Origin: Pseudomonas sp. Z8(2022)
Lineage (GTDB): Bacteria > Pseudomonadota > Gammaproteobacteria > Pseudomonadales > Pseudomonadaceae
Assembly: GCF_025837155.1 (NCBI RefSeq)
Contig: NZ_CP107549.1
Span: 1,116,001-1,180,000, forward strand
Length of the DNA: 64,000 nucleotides
Direction of reading: 5' to 3'
Shown: positions 32,526 through 43,340 of the stretch, one piece after another
Layout: each line of letters opens with the position of its first letter
Position numbering within the stretch: position 1 is the first letter of the stretch
Translations under genes and position numbers: made by a program
The notes under the pieces: model-generated
The model's database searches: none
The model's input: only the letters and a program-made list of their open reading frames with translations
What the model was told of the DNA's origin: nothing

Positions 32526-33815
32526 ATGAACAGCCAGCAAAAACTGGACGATTACCAACTCTGCATTCGCGCCCTGAGCGATCGTATCGTCGAGGCGCAG
32601 ACCCCCATTCGTGTACTCGATGCGGTGAAGTGGGACGACAGCATCCGTGACGGTTTTCTCAAGGCCAAGGGCAAGCAGCCCCCGGCGGTGGACCGCGACT
32701 ATTACCTGAGCCGGCCGCTGGCCTTCGATGCGGCTGCCAAACGGCTGGAGTTTCAGAACATTGAGCGTGACATCACCCGCCAGCTCGGCCAGTTCAACCC
32801 GGTCGGGCAGATCATGCGGCGCATGTGCAAGGAATACCGCATGGTCATCCGCATGCTCGAAGCGCGCGGCACCGAGGACTTCGGACTTATCAGCCAGGAG
32901 CTCTACGGCGCGGCCTCCGATGCCTTCCATGCCGGTGATCCGACCCTGGCCGATCTCGGCCTGATGCTCTCGGACTACCTCAACAACATCGCCGCGCGCG
33001 GCGATCTGGAAGACGAGCCCAAGGTGCTTGGCGCCGGTGACGCGGTGAGTATCCTGCAGCAGCGCCTGGCCGGCGTATTCGGTGACGACACCATCCGCGT
33101 GCTCGAGTCCGACGGCATCCTCGCCGATGCGGCGGCGGGCGCCGACTACATCAAGATCCGCAGCGATGCGCGCTTCAACGAGCGTGACGTCAAGGCGCTG
33201 GAGGTGCATGAAGGTCTGGTGCATGTCGGTACCACGCTCAATGGCCTGAACCAGCCGATCTGCACCTTCCTGTCCAAGGGCCCACCCTCGTCGACGGTGA
33301 CCCAGGAGGGTCTGGCGATTCTGATGGAGGTGATCGCCTTCGCCTCCTACCCGACCCGTCTGCGCAAGCTGACCAACCGTACCCGCGCCATCCACATGGC
33401 CGAGGAGGGCGCTGATTTTCTCGAGGTGTTCGAGTTCTTCCGCGAGCAGGGTTACGGCCTGGAAGGCGGCTACAGCAATGCCAGCCGGGTGTTCCGCGGC
33501 TCCTTGCCGAACGGTCTGCCATTCACCAAGGATCTGTCGTACCTCAAGGGCTTCATCCTGATCTACAACTACATCCAACTGGCGGTGCGCAAAGGCAAGC
33601 TGGAGCAGATTCCGCTGCTGTTCTGCGGTAAGACCACCCTGGAAGACATGCGCACCCTGCGCCAGTTGGTGGACGAAGGTCTGGTGCTGCCGCCCAAATA
33701 CCTGCCGCCGCAGTTCCAGGACATGAACGCGCTGTCGGCGTGGATGTGCTTTTCCAACTTCCTCAACCATCTGAGTCTGGACCGTATCGAGGCGGACTAC
33801 GCCAACATCCTCTGA
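32526..33815 (+). CDS. DUF1704 'QEGLA-motif' metallopeptidase-like protein
   Basis: A 429-residue soluble protein of the DUF1704 family, annotated elsewhere as 'flavohemoglobin expression-modulating QEGLA motif protein'. It carries HEGLVH (His228-Glu229...His233), an HExxxH zinc motif, and TQEGLA (Gln260-Glu261), whose Glu would be the third ligand. Vertebrate DUF1704 members (MATCAP) are metallo-carboxypeptidases that remove the C-terminal tyrosine of tubulin, so peptidase activity is plausible here; the bacterial substrate is unknown. ATG 32526 lies eight bases after the lipoprotein gene, so the pair is probably cotranscribed. Confidence 0.85.
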   Translation: MNSQQKLDDYQLCIRALSDRIVEAQTPIRVLDAVKWDDSIRDGFLKAKGKQPPAVDRDYYLSRPLAFDAAAKRLEFQNIERDITRQLGQFNPVGQIMRRMCKEYRMVIRMLEARGTEDFGLISQELYGAASDAFHAGDPTLADLGLMLSDYLNNIAARGDLEDEPKVLGAGDAVSILQQRLAGVFGDDTIRVLESDGILADAAAGADYIKIRSDARFNERDVKALEVHEGLVHVGTTLNGLNQPICTFLSKGPPSSTVTQEGLAILMEVIAFASYPTRLRKLTNRTRAIHMAEEGADFLEVFEFFREQGYGLEGGYSNASRVFRGSLPNGLPFTKDLSYLKGFILIYNYIQLAVRKGKLEQIPLLFCGKTTLEDMRTLRQLVDEGLVLPPKYLPPQFQDMNALSAWMCFSNFLNHLSLDRIEADYANIL

Positions 33816-33864
33816 CCGGCGCCGCTCAGGCGGCGCAGACTACTTCTGTAAAAGGACTTACTTC

Positions 33865-34524
33865 ATGGAACACTCGGTTTTCGGGCGACAAGGACAGCTC
33901 ACGGATAGGCTCATCAGCCCGGCCGTCTATAACCTGGTCATTGGCCTGACCCTGCTCTGGGGCTTGCTGTGCAACTGGTGGATGGTGGGCAATATCAGCA
34001 CCGAGTGGCTACGCGGCATCAATCCCTGGGTATTCTTCGGCGGCTACTTCGCCTCGTGCATGCTCGGCGTCTCGCTGTTTGCCCGCTCCAACAACGCCCT
34101 GGTGAGCTTCATCGGCTACAACCTGGTGGTGGTGCCGTTCGGTCTGGTGGTCAATCTGGTGGTCAACCGCTATGACCCGAAGCTGGTGCAGGAGGCGATC
34201 CGGATCACCGCGCTGGTCACGGTGGGCATGATGATCCTGGGTACGCTGTTTCCGGCCTTCTTCAGGCGCATCGCTTCAGCGCTGACAGTGGCCCTGCTGC
34301 TGGTGATCGTCGTGGAACTGGTGGAAATATTCGCTTTCCGCGTCCATCACGGCATTCTCGACTGGATCGTAGTGGTGATCTTCTGCGGCTACATCGGCTA
34401 CGACTGGGGGCGCGCCAACCGGATTCCGAAGACCCTGGACAACGCCATCGACAGCGCGGCGGCCCTGTACATGGACATCATCAACCTGTTCCTGCGCATC
34501 CTGCGGATACTGGGTCGTAAATGA
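33865..34524 (+). CDS. Bax inhibitor-1 family membrane protein
   Basis: A 219-residue protein with about seven hydrophobic segments. The C-terminal region GYIGYDWGRANRIPKTLDNA and AALYMDIINLFLRILRILG carries the conserved aspartates and the LYxDIINLFL signature of the BI-1/YccA (TMBIM) family. Members are calcium-leak or pH-sensitive channels, or regulators of FtsH. ATG 33865 follows AAAAGGACTTACTTC. It sits 49 bases after the DUF1704 gene. Confidence 0.83.
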   Translation: MEHSVFGRQGQLTDRLISPAVYNLVIGLTLLWGLLCNWWMVGNISTEWLRGINPWVFFGGYFASCMLGVSLFARSNNALVSFIGYNLVVVPFGLVVNLVVNRYDPKLVQEAIRITALVTVGMMILGTLFPAFFRRIASALTVALLLVIVVELVEIFAFRVHHGILDWIVVVIFCGYIGYDWGRANRIPKTLDNAIDSAAALYMDIINLFLRILRILGRK

Positions 34525-34611
34525 TTGGCTGATCCCGTGGTCTGTTTGCTGACGCGGGAAACCATCCGTGCCCGATAATCGCCGTGCCCGACAGACCAAG
34601 GAGACTCGTCC

Positions 34612-35358
34612 GTGCCCAGCCATCAACTCGAATACGAAATCCTCGGCGCATCAGCGCAATCGGTGGAAATCATCCTCGATCCCGGCGAGGCGGTGATCGC
34701 CGAGGCCGGGGCGATGAACTACATGACCGACGGCATACGCTTCGAAACGCGCATGGGCGACGGTTCGTCCAGCGGCCTGCTGGGCAAGCTGTGGAGCGCC
34801 GGCAAGCGCATGCTCACCGGCGAATCGCTGTTCATGACCCACTTCAGCAACACCGGCGAGCGCCAGGCACGGGTCGCCTTCGCCGCGCCTTATCCGGGCA
34901 CCGTGGTGCCCATCGACCTGGCCACGATCGGCGGGCGGTTGATCTGCCAGAAGGATGCCTTTCTCTGTGCTGCGCACGGCACCAGCGTCGGCATCAGCTT
35001 CGCCAAGCGACTGGGCGCAGGTTTCTTCGGCGGTGAGGGGTTCATCCTGCAGAAGCTCGAGGGCGATGGCCTGGCCTTCGTGCATGCCGGCGGCACGGTG
35101 ATTCGCAAGGAGCTGAACAACGAAACCCTGCGTCTGGACACCGGTTGTCTGGTGGCTTTCAGCAGCGGCATCGATTACGACATCGCCCTGGCCGGCGGGC
35201 TGAAAAGCATGTTGTTCGGTGGCGAAGGCATCCTGCTGACCACCCTCAAGGGCACCGGCACGGTGTGGATTCAGAGCCTGCCGTTCTCGCGTCTGGCCGA
35301 ACGCGTCTATACCGCGACCGTACAGGCCCGTGAAGAGGTGCGTGCCGGTGGCAAGTAA
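34612..35358 (+). CDS. AIM24-like / TIGR00266 family protein
   Basis: A 248-residue beta-rich protein of the AIM24-like family. [20 protein letters not shown] and [20 protein letters not shown] at the start and the Gly-rich repeats ([40 protein letters not shown]) are typical of its internal duplication. Function in bacteria is not established; the yeast relative is mitochondrial. The start is GTG 34612 with AAGGAG upstream. Its 3' end overlaps the start of the lipoprotein hydrolase gene by 11 bases. Confidence 0.84.
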   Translation: MPSHQLEYEILGASAQSVEIILDPGEAVIAEAGAMNYMTDGIRFETRMGDGSSSGLLGKLWSAGKRMLTGESLFMTHFSNTGERQARVAFAAPYPGTVVPIDLATIGGRLICQKDAFLCAAHGTSVGISFAKRLGAGFFGGEGFILQKLEGDGLAFVHAGGTVIRKELNNETLRLDTGCLVAFSSGIDYDIALAGGLKSMLFGGEGILLTTLKGTGTVWIQSLPFSRLAERVYTATVQAREEVRAGGK

Positions 35359-36241
35359 TCTGAGGAAGCTGGCCTTGCTGCTGGCCATGGCGTGGCTGGC
35401 CGGTTGCAGCGGCCTGTTGTTCTACCCCGAGCCGGGGCTGCCGATCACGCCCGAGCGCGCGGGCCTGGAATATCGGGATATAGAACTGCGCGCCGCTGAT
35501 GGCACCCGGCTGCACGCCTGGTGGCTGCCGGCCAAGCCGGGTGTCGCGTTCAAGGGCACGGTGCTGCACCTGCATGGCAATGGCGGCAATCTGGCCTGGC
35601 ACCTGGGCGGCGTGCACTGGCTGCCGGAACAGGGCTATCAGGTACTGATGCTGGATTACCGCGGCTACGGTCTGTCCGAAGGCAAGCCGCGTCTGCCCGA
35701 GGTCTATCAGGATATCGATGCAGCCTTCGCCTGGCTTGAGCAGGCGCCGCAGGTACAGGGCGCGCCGTTGTTTCTGCTGGGGCAGAGCCTCGGTGGTGCC
35801 CTTGGCGTGCATTACCTGGCGCAGCACCCCGAGCGCCTGTCGGCCTTGCAGGCCATTGCCCTGGACGGTGTGCCGGCCAGCTATCGCGATGTCGGCCGCT
35901 ACGCCCTGAACAAGAGCTGGCTGACCTGGCCGCTGCAGGTGCCGCTGTCCTGGCTGGTGCCGGATAGTGACAGCGCGATTCACAGCATCGATCGGCTCGC
36001 CGGCATGCCCTTGCTGATCTATCACAGTGTTGACGATACGATCGTGCCGCTTTCCAATGGCCAGCGTTTGTATCAAGCTGCGCGCCCGCCACGTGCCTTT
36101 CAGGCTACTCGCGGCCCGCACGTGCAAACCTTTGCCGAGCCCGCCTGGCGTCAATCGCTGCTGGCGTTCTTCGCCGCGCCGCAGGCCTACGTAGAACAGG
36201 CGGGGACGGCCACCGAATCCGCAACAGAGAGTCCGCAATGA
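35348..36241 (+). CDS. alpha/beta-hydrolase lipoprotein
   Basis: A 297-residue alpha/beta-hydrolase. The N-terminus has a signal peptide and lipobox (MAWLAGCSG), so it should be membrane-anchored on the periplasmic side. The oxyanion region is [13 protein letters not shown], the nucleophile elbow GQSLGG, the acid likely Asp in SVDDTIVP, and the base His in RGPHVQTF. Substrate unknown. The GTG at 35348 overlaps the AIM24-like gene; a GTG at 35330 is an alternative. The stop overlaps the next start (ATGA), so at least three genes here are translationally linked. Confidence 0.8.
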   Translation: MASNLRKLALLLAMAWLAGCSGLLFYPEPGLPITPERAGLEYRDIELRAADGTRLHAWWLPAKPGVAFKGTVLHLHGNGGNLAWHLGGVHWLPEQGYQVLMLDYRGYGLSEGKPRLPEVYQDIDAAFAWLEQAPQVQGAPLFLLGQSLGGALGVHYLAQHPERLSALQAIALDGVPASYRDVGRYALNKSWLTWPLQVPLSWLVPDSDSAIHSIDRLAGMPLLIYHSVDDTIVPLSNGQRLYQAARPPRAFQATRGPHVQTFAEPAWRQSLLAFFAAPQAYVEQAGTATESATESPQ

Positions 36242-36561
36242 CCGAACGCAATCCCATCCCCCTGATCCTCACGGGTGTCGCCAGCATCATTGGTACCATC
36301 GGCGTGCTCTGGTACTACGGCTATGTGCATTTCGCCAAACCGGAAGACGCGTTGCTGCTGTCCGACTTCACCATGCTCAAGACCATTCCGGGCGAGGACT
36401 ACAAGGTTTCGCTGAAGCCCGCCAACCAGGTGGCGCAGTGCATCGACGGCGTGCTGGTCCTGTTCGACCTGCAGCAGAAGGGGCTGACCGGGGTACTGGT
36501 GGACAACAAGAAGCAGGCGGTGCGCTGCATGGGGCAGGAAACGCCGGCACTGGAACAGTAA
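36238..36561 (+). CDS. small hypothetical membrane protein
   Basis: A 107-residue protein. One N-terminal hydrophobic segment (IPLILTGVASIIGTIGVLWY, about 7-27) anchors a soluble domain of about 75 residues with two Cys (QCIDG and RCMGQ) that could pair in the periplasm. ATG 36238 overlaps the hydrolase stop by four bases. A terminator follows. No family recognised. Confidence 0.75.
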   Translation: MTERNPIPLILTGVASIIGTIGVLWYYGYVHFAKPEDALLLSDFTMLKTIPGEDYKVSLKPANQVAQCIDGVLVLFDLQQKGLTGVLVDNKKQAVRCMGQETPALEQ

Positions 36562-36567
36562 GCAAAA

Positions 36568-36594
36568 GAAACCCGCCAAGCAGGCGGGTTTCTT
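36568..36594. terminator. Terminator between the small membrane protein and the OmpA-like gene
   Basis: GAAACCCGCC (36568-36577), loop AAGCA, GGCGGGTTTC (36583-36592), TT. An A-run precedes it, so it can serve both convergent transcripts. Confidence 0.85.
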
Positions 36595-36610
36595 CATTGT
36601 GGCGCTGCGT

Positions 36611-37396
36611 TCAGGCGCCGCTAGCCGAGCGCGGTGCGACTGGCTGGTTGTCGTTGGAGATGGTCACCTCCACTCGACGGTTCTGCGCACGGCCGGAATC
36701 GCTGGAGTTGTCCGCAACCGGATACTCCTTGCCGTAACCCTGGGCGACGATGCGTGTCGGCTCCACGCCGGCACGAATCAGCGCGCGACGTACCGATTCG
36801 GCGCGGCGCTCGGACAGGCTCTGGTTGTAGCTGGCCGAACCGACGCTGTCGGTGTAGCCCTCGACGATCACCTGGCGCTCCGGGTTTTCCTGGAGGAAGC
36901 GTGCCAGCTGGGTGACGTTAGGCAGTGCGCTGCTCTTGAGTTCGGCCTTGTTGAAGTCGAACAGCACGTCACCGAAGGTCACCAGAGTGCCGCGTTCGGT
37001 CTGCTTGGCGTTGAGGCTGTCCTGGAGTTTGCGAATCTGCGCGTCGCGGGCATCCAGCATCGCCTGAGTGCGTTGCGCTGAGGCGTTCTTCAGTTCGGCT
37101 TCAGCGCTACGCAGGGCGATGGTCTGCTTGGCCACCTCGACGCGCTGATTGGTCAGGTAGGCCAGCTGGTCGACCTTCTTCTCGTCTTCCTTGTCCAGGT
37201 AGGCCTTGTCGGCCTTGTTCAGCCAGTCCTGGGCTTCCTTGGTTTCCAGCGCCGCCAGTTTGGTCGCCTGCGGGTCGCTCTGCAGGGACGAAAAGTTGCT
37301 GCGCGCCGACTCCAGGTTGGCGTTGGGCTGGTGCGAGCAGGCGGCTAGGCCGACGCTCAGTGCCAGAAGGGCGGGGATCATCATGTGTTTACGCAT
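36611..37396 (-). CDS. OmpA-family lipoprotein with DUF4398 domain
   Basis: A 261-residue outer-membrane lipoprotein. Signal peptide and lipobox (VGLAACSHQ) are followed by a helical DUF4398-type region (AALETKEAQDWLNKADKAYL), a coiled coil, and a C-terminal OmpA-like peptidoglycan-binding domain (about 140-250): FGDVLFDFNKAELKSSA, VEGYTDSVGSASYNQSLSER, GRAQNRRVEV. The Asp of GYTD and the Arg of NRRVEV are the expected peptidoglycan contacts. It should tether outer membrane to cell wall. ATG 37396 has AAAGG nine bases upstream; ATG 37405 is an alternative. It lies 47 bases after another DUF4398 lipoprotein gene. Confidence 0.88.
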   Translation of the reverse strand: MRKHMMIPALLALSVGLAACSHQPNANLESARSNFSSLQSDPQATKLAALETKEAQDWLNKADKAYLDKEDEKKVDQLAYLTNQRVEVAKQTIALRSAEAELKNASAQRTQAMLDARDAQIRKLQDSLNAKQTERGTLVTFGDVLFDFNKAELKSSALPNVTQLARFLQENPERQVIVEGYTDSVGSASYNQSLSERRAESVRRALIRAGVEPTRIVAQGYGKEYPVADNSSDSGRAQNRRVEVTISNDNQPVAPRSASGA

Positions 37397-37443
37397 GGCG
37401 TTCATCCTTTGATCTGTCAGCGAATGGGTGGGTGACATGCCGC

Positions 37444-37842
37444 TCACTGAGCGTTGCGCATGCCTTCCTCACGCAGGTCCTGAACACCCTGGCGGGCGTC
37501 CTGCAGCGCTTGTTCGGCCTTGGCGGCCTGGGCCTTGCGCTCGGCGACCCGGGCATCCCACTCGGCCTGCTCGGCCAGGCGGCGGGCTTTCTCGTAATCC
37601 TTGTCGTGCATGGCCAGCTCGGCTTCCTTGAACTTGTCCTGCGCCGCTTTCATTTCCACGGCGGCGAATTCGGTGCCTCCGGCGCTGATCGCCGCGTTCA
37701 CGGCAGATTGCGTCACGGCGTATTGCTCGGTTGGCGGATTACCGGCGCAACCAGCGAGCACCAGGCTGCTACCCAGTACCAGGGCAGCCAGTTTGATCCC
37801 CTGCAGGCGGCTGTGAGGGGCTTTATCGGTACGGGTCTTCAT
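37444..37842 (-). CDS. DUF4398 lipoprotein
   Basis: A 132-residue lipoprotein. The signal peptide ends LVLAGCAGN (lipobox LAGC). The mature protein is helical and Ala/Glu/Lys-rich (AAVEMKAAQDKFKEAELAMH), matching the DUF4398 family. ATG 37842 follows GGAGTTAGCCGCC; ATG 37857, five codons earlier, also has AGGAG at workable spacing. It precedes the OmpA-like gene on the same strand and shares the DUF4398 domain with it, so the two look like a duplicated pair that acts together in the envelope. Confidence 0.82.
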   Translation of the reverse strand: MKTRTDKAPHSRLQGIKLAALVLGSSLVLAGCAGNPPTEQYAVTQSAVNAAISAGGTEFAAVEMKAAQDKFKEAELAMHDKDYEKARRLAEQAEWDARVAERKAQAAKAEQALQDARQGVQDLREEGMRNAQ

Positions 37843-38239
37843 GGCGGCTAACTCCATTTGAAACACTCCTATGAATGACGAAATCCGTGACAACTGGCCC
37901 GCCGTGTTGTCCGTCAAGAAAGAGGGTGGCATCACGGGAGGCCTGAAGTAGGGACTTGAACATTTCCTGAATAGTTCAGAAAAAAAGACAGCCTGCTCAT
38001 GATCTGGCGGGCGACCCGGAACTCATCTGATCGGGCTTGGCGCGCTTCATAAGGAGAGCGGGGCTCCTGTGCGGGCCTTTGTTTCTAAGGGTGTTGAGGT
38101 GGTTTCAGGCTGGAGGAAGCCGCCGCCAGAAGGCTGAAAGCCTGCTGGCGCTGTCAGGACGAAGACGCTTTCAGGTAGGCGCTTCTCTGCCCTGATTGGA
38201 TAATTTGAACGATATATCGAACGACTGCTGTCGATGTCG
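37843..38239. other. Gene-free stretch upstream of the DUF4398 pair
   Basis: About 400 bases with no supportable gene. It holds the short palindrome CTGAATAGTTCAG (37967-37979) and G+C-rich dyads near 38105-38150. It should carry the minus-strand promoter of the DUF4398 operon, but I cannot assign hexamers with confidence. Confidence 0.4.
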
Positions 38240-38581
38240 TCAGGGGCTTGTGCCCTGGGCCGATTCGAGCTCTCGCAGATACTTGCGTGACAGCGCCAGA
38301 AAGCGCGGTGTCGGGCCGATGTCTTCGTACAGCGGATCGCCCTGTTCGTCCAGGGCTACGACCTTGCTGCCGCGTACGTAGGGCAGACTGGCCTCCAGCT
38401 CTTCCAGTGCCGCGCCAATCAGTTCGCCCAGCAGTTCCTCGCTGTGATGCTTGGGATACATCTCGGTGAGCGCCGCCAGGCGGGCGGCCGCTTCGACATC
38501 CAGATGGATGTGATAGCGGGTCGGGGTCAGGTGCCCCCTGGCGTTTTGTTCCCAGTGTTTTGCCAGTTCGCGAATTCTCAT
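38240..38581 (-). CDS. conserved hypothetical protein
   Basis: A 113-residue cytosolic protein, start MRIRELAKHWEQNARGHLTP. The segment YHIHLDVEAAARLAALTEMY resembles ribbon-helix-helix architecture, a strand followed by two helices, and the C-terminus is RFLALSRKYLRELESAQ. I recall similar pseudomonad proteins carrying a 'pilin assembly' label, but nothing here supports that. ATG 38581 follows GAGGAG. It is divergent from ppc. Confidence 0.7.
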   Translation of the reverse strand: MRIRELAKHWEQNARGHLTPTRYHIHLDVEAAARLAALTEMYPKHHSEELLGELIGAALEELEASLPYVRGSKVVALDEQGDPLYEDIGPTPRFLALSRKYLRELESAQGTSP

Positions 38582-38736
38582 GTCATCGCTCCTCACAAGG
38601 GCGCAGCGACGAATCGTCTGCGTCTATCGGCAAGCCTAGACCCGGCGCATGAGCTCGCATGGGCGCGCGTCGCACCCTTGTAAGAAGTTGGCGCGCTGGG
38701 CACTCTGTTGACAATGGTCAGGAGAAGGAGTGCGAA

Positions 38737-41373
38737 ATGGCGGAAATAGATGCGCGCCTGCGTGAAGAGGTGCACCTGCTAGGCCAACTGCTCGGGCACA
38801 CCATCAGCAACCAGTTGGGCGATGAGTTTCTCGACAAGATCGAACGCATACGCAAGGCGGCCAAGGCCGGTCGCCGTGGCTCCGACGCCGGCGCTGAGCA
38901 GCTCACCAGTACCCTGGGCGTCCTCGGTGACGACGAGCTGTTACCTGTGGCACGAGCCTTCAATCAGTTCCTCAACCTGGCCAATATCGCCGAGCAGCAA
39001 CACCGGGTGCGTCGTCGCCGTGCGGATGAACCCGAGCCTTTCGAGTTGCGCGTGCTGGACGAACTGCTCGAGCGTCTGCTCGGCGCAGGGCAGGACGGCG
39101 ATGAACTGGCGCGTCAGCTCGGGCGTGTGGATATCGAACTGGTGCTGACCGCCCACCCCACCGAGGTGGCGCGGCGTACCCTGATCCAGAAATACGACGC
39201 CATCGCCGCGCAACTGACGGCGCTGGATCATGGTGACCTGTCGCCGGCTGAACGTGAGCGCATCGTCGAGCGCCTGCAACGGCTGATCGCCGAGGCCTGG
39301 CATACCGAGGAAATCCGCCGTAGCAGGCCCAGCCCGGTGGACGAGGCCAAATGGGGCTTCGCCGTCATCGAGCACTCGCTGTGGCAGGCGGTGCCTCAGT
39401 TCCTGCGCCGTGTCGACAAGAGCCTGCAGTCCGCCACCGGTCTGCGTCTGCCACTGGAGGCGGCGCCGATCCGGTTCGCTTCTTGGATGGGCGGCGACCG
39501 CGACGGCAACCCCAATGTCACGGCACGGGTTACGCGCGAGGTATTGCTGCTGGCGCGCTGGATGGCGGCCGACCTGTATCTGCGCGATATCGATCATCTG
39601 GCTGCCGAGCTATCCATGCAGCAGGCCAGCGCTGATCTGCGCGCGCAGGTGGGCGACACTGCCGAGCCTTACCGCGCAGTGCTCAAGCAATTGCGCGAAC
39701 GCCTGCGCGAGACGCGCAGTTGGGCGCAACAGGCCCTGATCGCCGATATCGCTCCCGGCGCGGCCGTGCTGCAGGACAACCGTGATCTGCTGGCACCGTT
39801 GCAGTTGTGCTACCAGTCGCTGCACCAGTGTGGCATGGGCGTGATTGCCGACGGTCCGCTGCTCGACTGCTTGCGCCGGGCGGCGACCTTTGGTCTGTTC
39901 CTGGTGCGTCTCGACATCCGTCAGGATTCCGCCCGCCACGCTGCGGCGCTGTCGGAGATCACCGATTACCTCGGCCTCGGTCGTTACGAAGAATGGGATG
40001 AAGAGGCGCGACTGGATTTCCTTCAGCGCGAGCTGGAGAGTCGCCGGCCGTTGTTGCCGGTCGACTATCGCCCCTCGGCCGATACCGCCGAGGTCCTGGC
40101 CACCTGTCGCGAAGTGGCCGCGGCTCCTGCCGCCTCGCTGGGTTCCTATGTGATCTCCATGGCTGGTGCCGCCTCCGACGTGCTGGCGGTGCAACTACTG
40201 CTCAAGGAAGCCGGAGTGCGCCGGCCGATGCGCGTGGCGCCGCTGTTCGAAACCCTGGCCGATCTTGATCAGGCGGGGCCGGTCATGGACCGTCTGCTGG
40301 GGTTGCCCGGCTATCGTGCACGCCTGCATGGCCCGCAAGAGGTGATGATCGGCTATTCCGATTCGGCCAAGGACGCCGGGACCACCGCCGCTGCCTGGGC
40401 GCAGTACCGCGCCCAGGAGGAGTTGGTGCGCCTGTGTAGCGAGCATCAGGTCGAGTTGCTGCTGTTCCACGGCCGCGGTGGCACCGTGGGCCGTGGCGGC
40501 GGCCCGGCGCATGCGGCCATTCTGTCGCAACCGCCTGGCTCGGTCGCGGGGCGTTTCCGTACCACCGAGCAGGGCGAGATGATCCGCTTCAAGTTCGGCC
40601 TGCCGGATATCGCCGAGCAGAATCTCAATCTCTACCTTGCCGCCGTGCTGGAGGCCACGCTGCTGCCGCCTCCTGCCCCGCAGCCAAGCTGGCGGGCGAT
40701 GATGGATCGTCTCGCCGATGTGGGGGTGAAGGCGTATCGCGGCGTGGTGCGCGAGCATCCGCAGTTCGTCGAGTACTTCCGCCAGGCCACGCCGGAGCAG
40801 GAACTCGGACGTCTGCCGCTGGGCAGTCGCCCGGCCAAGCGGCGCGAGGGCGGAGTGGAGAGCCTGCGTGCGATTCCCTGGATCTTCGCCTGGACGCAGA
40901 CACGCCTGATGTTGCCGGCCTGGCTGGGCTGGGAGCAGGCGCTTGGCCAGGCCCTGGCTGGTGGCGATGCCGAGCTGCTGAAGGACATGCGCGAGCACTG
41001 GCCGTTCTTCCGTACGCGCATCGACATGCTCGAGATGGTGCTGACCAAGGCCGATGCCGGAATCGCCGCGCTGTACGACGAGCGTCTGGTCGAGCCGGCA
41101 CTGCAACCGCTGGGTGCGCAATTACGCGACCTATTGTCGCAGGTCTGTGCGGCGGTACTGGAAATGACCGGGCAGTCATGCCTGCTCGAGCACAGCCCGG
41201 AAACCCTGGAATCGATCAGCGTACGCAACACATATCTGGATCCGCTGCACCTGCTGCAGGCCGAGTTGCTGGCGCGTTGTCGACAACGTGAACAGGCGCC
41301 GGAGAGCCCTCTGGAACAGGCGCTGCTGGTCAGCGTGGCGGGTATCGCAGCGGGCCTGCGCAACACCGGTTGA
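38737..41373 (+). CDS. ppc: phosphoenolpyruvate carboxylase
   Basis: An 878-residue anaplerotic enzyme that carboxylates phosphoenolpyruvate to oxaloacetate. The first catalytic signature is [20 protein letters not shown], and the second includes [16 protein letters not shown], with the essential Arg/Gly loop in [18 protein letters not shown]. The C-terminus RNTG is the conserved tetrapeptide. ATG 38737 follows GGAGAAGGAG and gives the pseudomonad length; the upstream in-frame start at 38659 is unlikely. It stands alone. Confidence 0.96.
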   Translation: MAEIDARLREEVHLLGQLLGHTISNQLGDEFLDKIERIRKAAKAGRRGSDAGAEQLTSTLGVLGDDELLPVARAFNQFLNLANIAEQQHRVRRRRADEPEPFELRVLDELLERLLGAGQDGDELARQLGRVDIELVLTAHPTEVARRTLIQKYDAIAAQLTALDHGDLSPAERERIVERLQRLIAEAWHTEEIRRSRPSPVDEAKWGFAVIEHSLWQAVPQFLRRVDKSLQSATGLRLPLEAAPIRFASWMGGDRDGNPNVTARVTREVLLLARWMAADLYLRDIDHLAAELSMQQASADLRAQVGDTAEPYRAVLKQLRERLRETRSWAQQALIADIAPGAAVLQDNRDLLAPLQLCYQSLHQCGMGVIADGPLLDCLRRAATFGLFLVRLDIRQDSARHAAALSEITDYLGLGRYEEWDEEARLDFLQRELESRRPLLPVDYRPSADTAEVLATCREVAAAPAASLGSYVISMAGAASDVLAVQLLLKEAGVRRPMRVAPLFETLADLDQAGPVMDRLLGLPGYRARLHGPQEVMIGYSDSAKDAGTTAAAWAQYRAQEELVRLCSEHQVELLLFHGRGGTVGRGGGPAHAAILSQPPGSVAGRFRTTEQGEMIRFKFGLPDIAEQNLNLYLAAVLEATLLPPPAPQPSWRAMMDRLADVGVKAYRGVVREHPQFVEYFRQATPEQELGRLPLGSRPAKRREGGVESLRAIPWIFAWTQTRLMLPAWLGWEQALGQALAGGDAELLKDMREHWPFFRTRIDMLEMVLTKADAGIAALYDERLVEPALQPLGAQLRDLLSQVCAAVLEMTGQSCLLEHSPETLESISVRNTYLDPLHLLQAELLARCRQREQAPESPLEQALLVSVAGIAAGLRNTG

Positions 41374-42386
<1,013 letters not shown>

Positions 42387-42411
42387 GTCCACTCTGCCAG
42401 TCGTCAATGCA

Positions 42412-42434
42412 CCAGGGCCCCGAAAGGGGCCTTG
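42412..42434 (+). terminator. Possible terminator after adk
   Basis: CAGGGCCCC, GAAA loop, GGGGCCTTG with one wobble, then GTCGTTT. The T-tract is poor, so termination is uncertain. Confidence 0.4.
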
Positions 42435-42566
42435 GTCGTTTATGGAACATGGATACGTTCTGGTCGCTCTCAAGCATGTCCCGGTTCGCCGGGCGGCTAG
42501 TATCGTGATGCAAGCCTCCGGCCTGTATCGGGGCGCGTCGACAACCTGTAAGGAAGAGGGCATTAA

Positions 42567-43340
42567 ATGACCGAGAAACGCATCTGGCTGGGCCTTGCGA
42601 TATCGCTGTTGAGCACTCCGCTGGTATTCGCCGAGACCGCCGTACAGGACAAGGCCGACTGTTCCGTGGCCGAATTCACCATGGGGTTGCGCTTTCAGCA
42701 ACAGTCTGCGGAAGTGCAGGCGCTGCAGCTGCAGGCCTACAACATCGCCACGGAGAAACTCGACAAGGCCGTGGCGGCGGCGAAGGATCCATCCAGGCTG
42801 GCCATCGTCACCGACCTCGACGAGACCGTGATCGACAACAGCGCGCTGCTGGCCCGCGATCTGGCCAACTGTCACCAGTACGACGCCTGGGATACCTGGC
42901 TGCCCTGGGAGCGCGACGGTACGCCGGAGCTGATTCCCGGCGCGAAGAAATTCCTCGAGCATGCCGACAAGCTCGGGGTGACCATCCGCTACGTCTCCGA
43001 TCGCGCCGAGGAGCAGAAGAAGTTCACCCTGGCCACCCTGAGCAAGCTGGGCTTGCCGCAGGTGTCGGAGGAGAGCGTACTGCTGCTCGGCCCGCCCAAG
43101 GTCGAGCGTCGTGCCATCGTCAGTGCCGATCATCAGATCATCATGCTGCTCGGCGATACCCTGCATGACTTCGATACGCGTTTTCGCAAGACCCCACTCG
43201 ATGCACAACGCCAGACCGTCGCCGAGGAGTCCGACAAGTGGGGCGTGGAGTGGATCGTGTTCCCCAACGCCGGTTACGGTACCTGGTCCAAGGCCCCGCT
43301 CAAAGGCTGGGATGCCGAGCCGGTAGTCGAGCCCTGGTAA
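42567..43340 (+). CDS. periplasmic acid phosphatase / 5'-nucleotidase, HAD class C (e(P4) family)
   Basis: A 257-residue secreted phosphatase. The signal peptide is MTEKRIWLGLAISLLSTPLV with cleavage after VFA. The HAD nucleophile motif is VTDLDETVIDN (Asp83, Asp85), and the C-terminal metal motif is MLLGDTLHDF. The class C pattern WDTWLPWERDGTPELIPGA is clear. Family members such as Haemophilus e(P4) are lipoproteins; here no lipobox Cys is present, so the enzyme is probably soluble in the periplasm. The TAA stop at 43338-43340 is one copy of the 3-bp target duplication of the adjacent element. Confidence 0.88.
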   Translation: MTEKRIWLGLAISLLSTPLVFAETAVQDKADCSVAEFTMGLRFQQQSAEVQALQLQAYNIATEKLDKAVAAAKDPSRLAIVTDLDETVIDNSALLARDLANCHQYDAWDTWLPWERDGTPELIPGAKKFLEHADKLGVTIRYVSDRAEEQKKFTLATLSKLGLPQVSEESVLLLGPPKVERRAIVSADHQIIMLLGDTLHDFDTRFRKTPLDAQRQTVAEESDKWGVEWIVFPNAGYGTWSKAPLKGWDAEPVVEPW

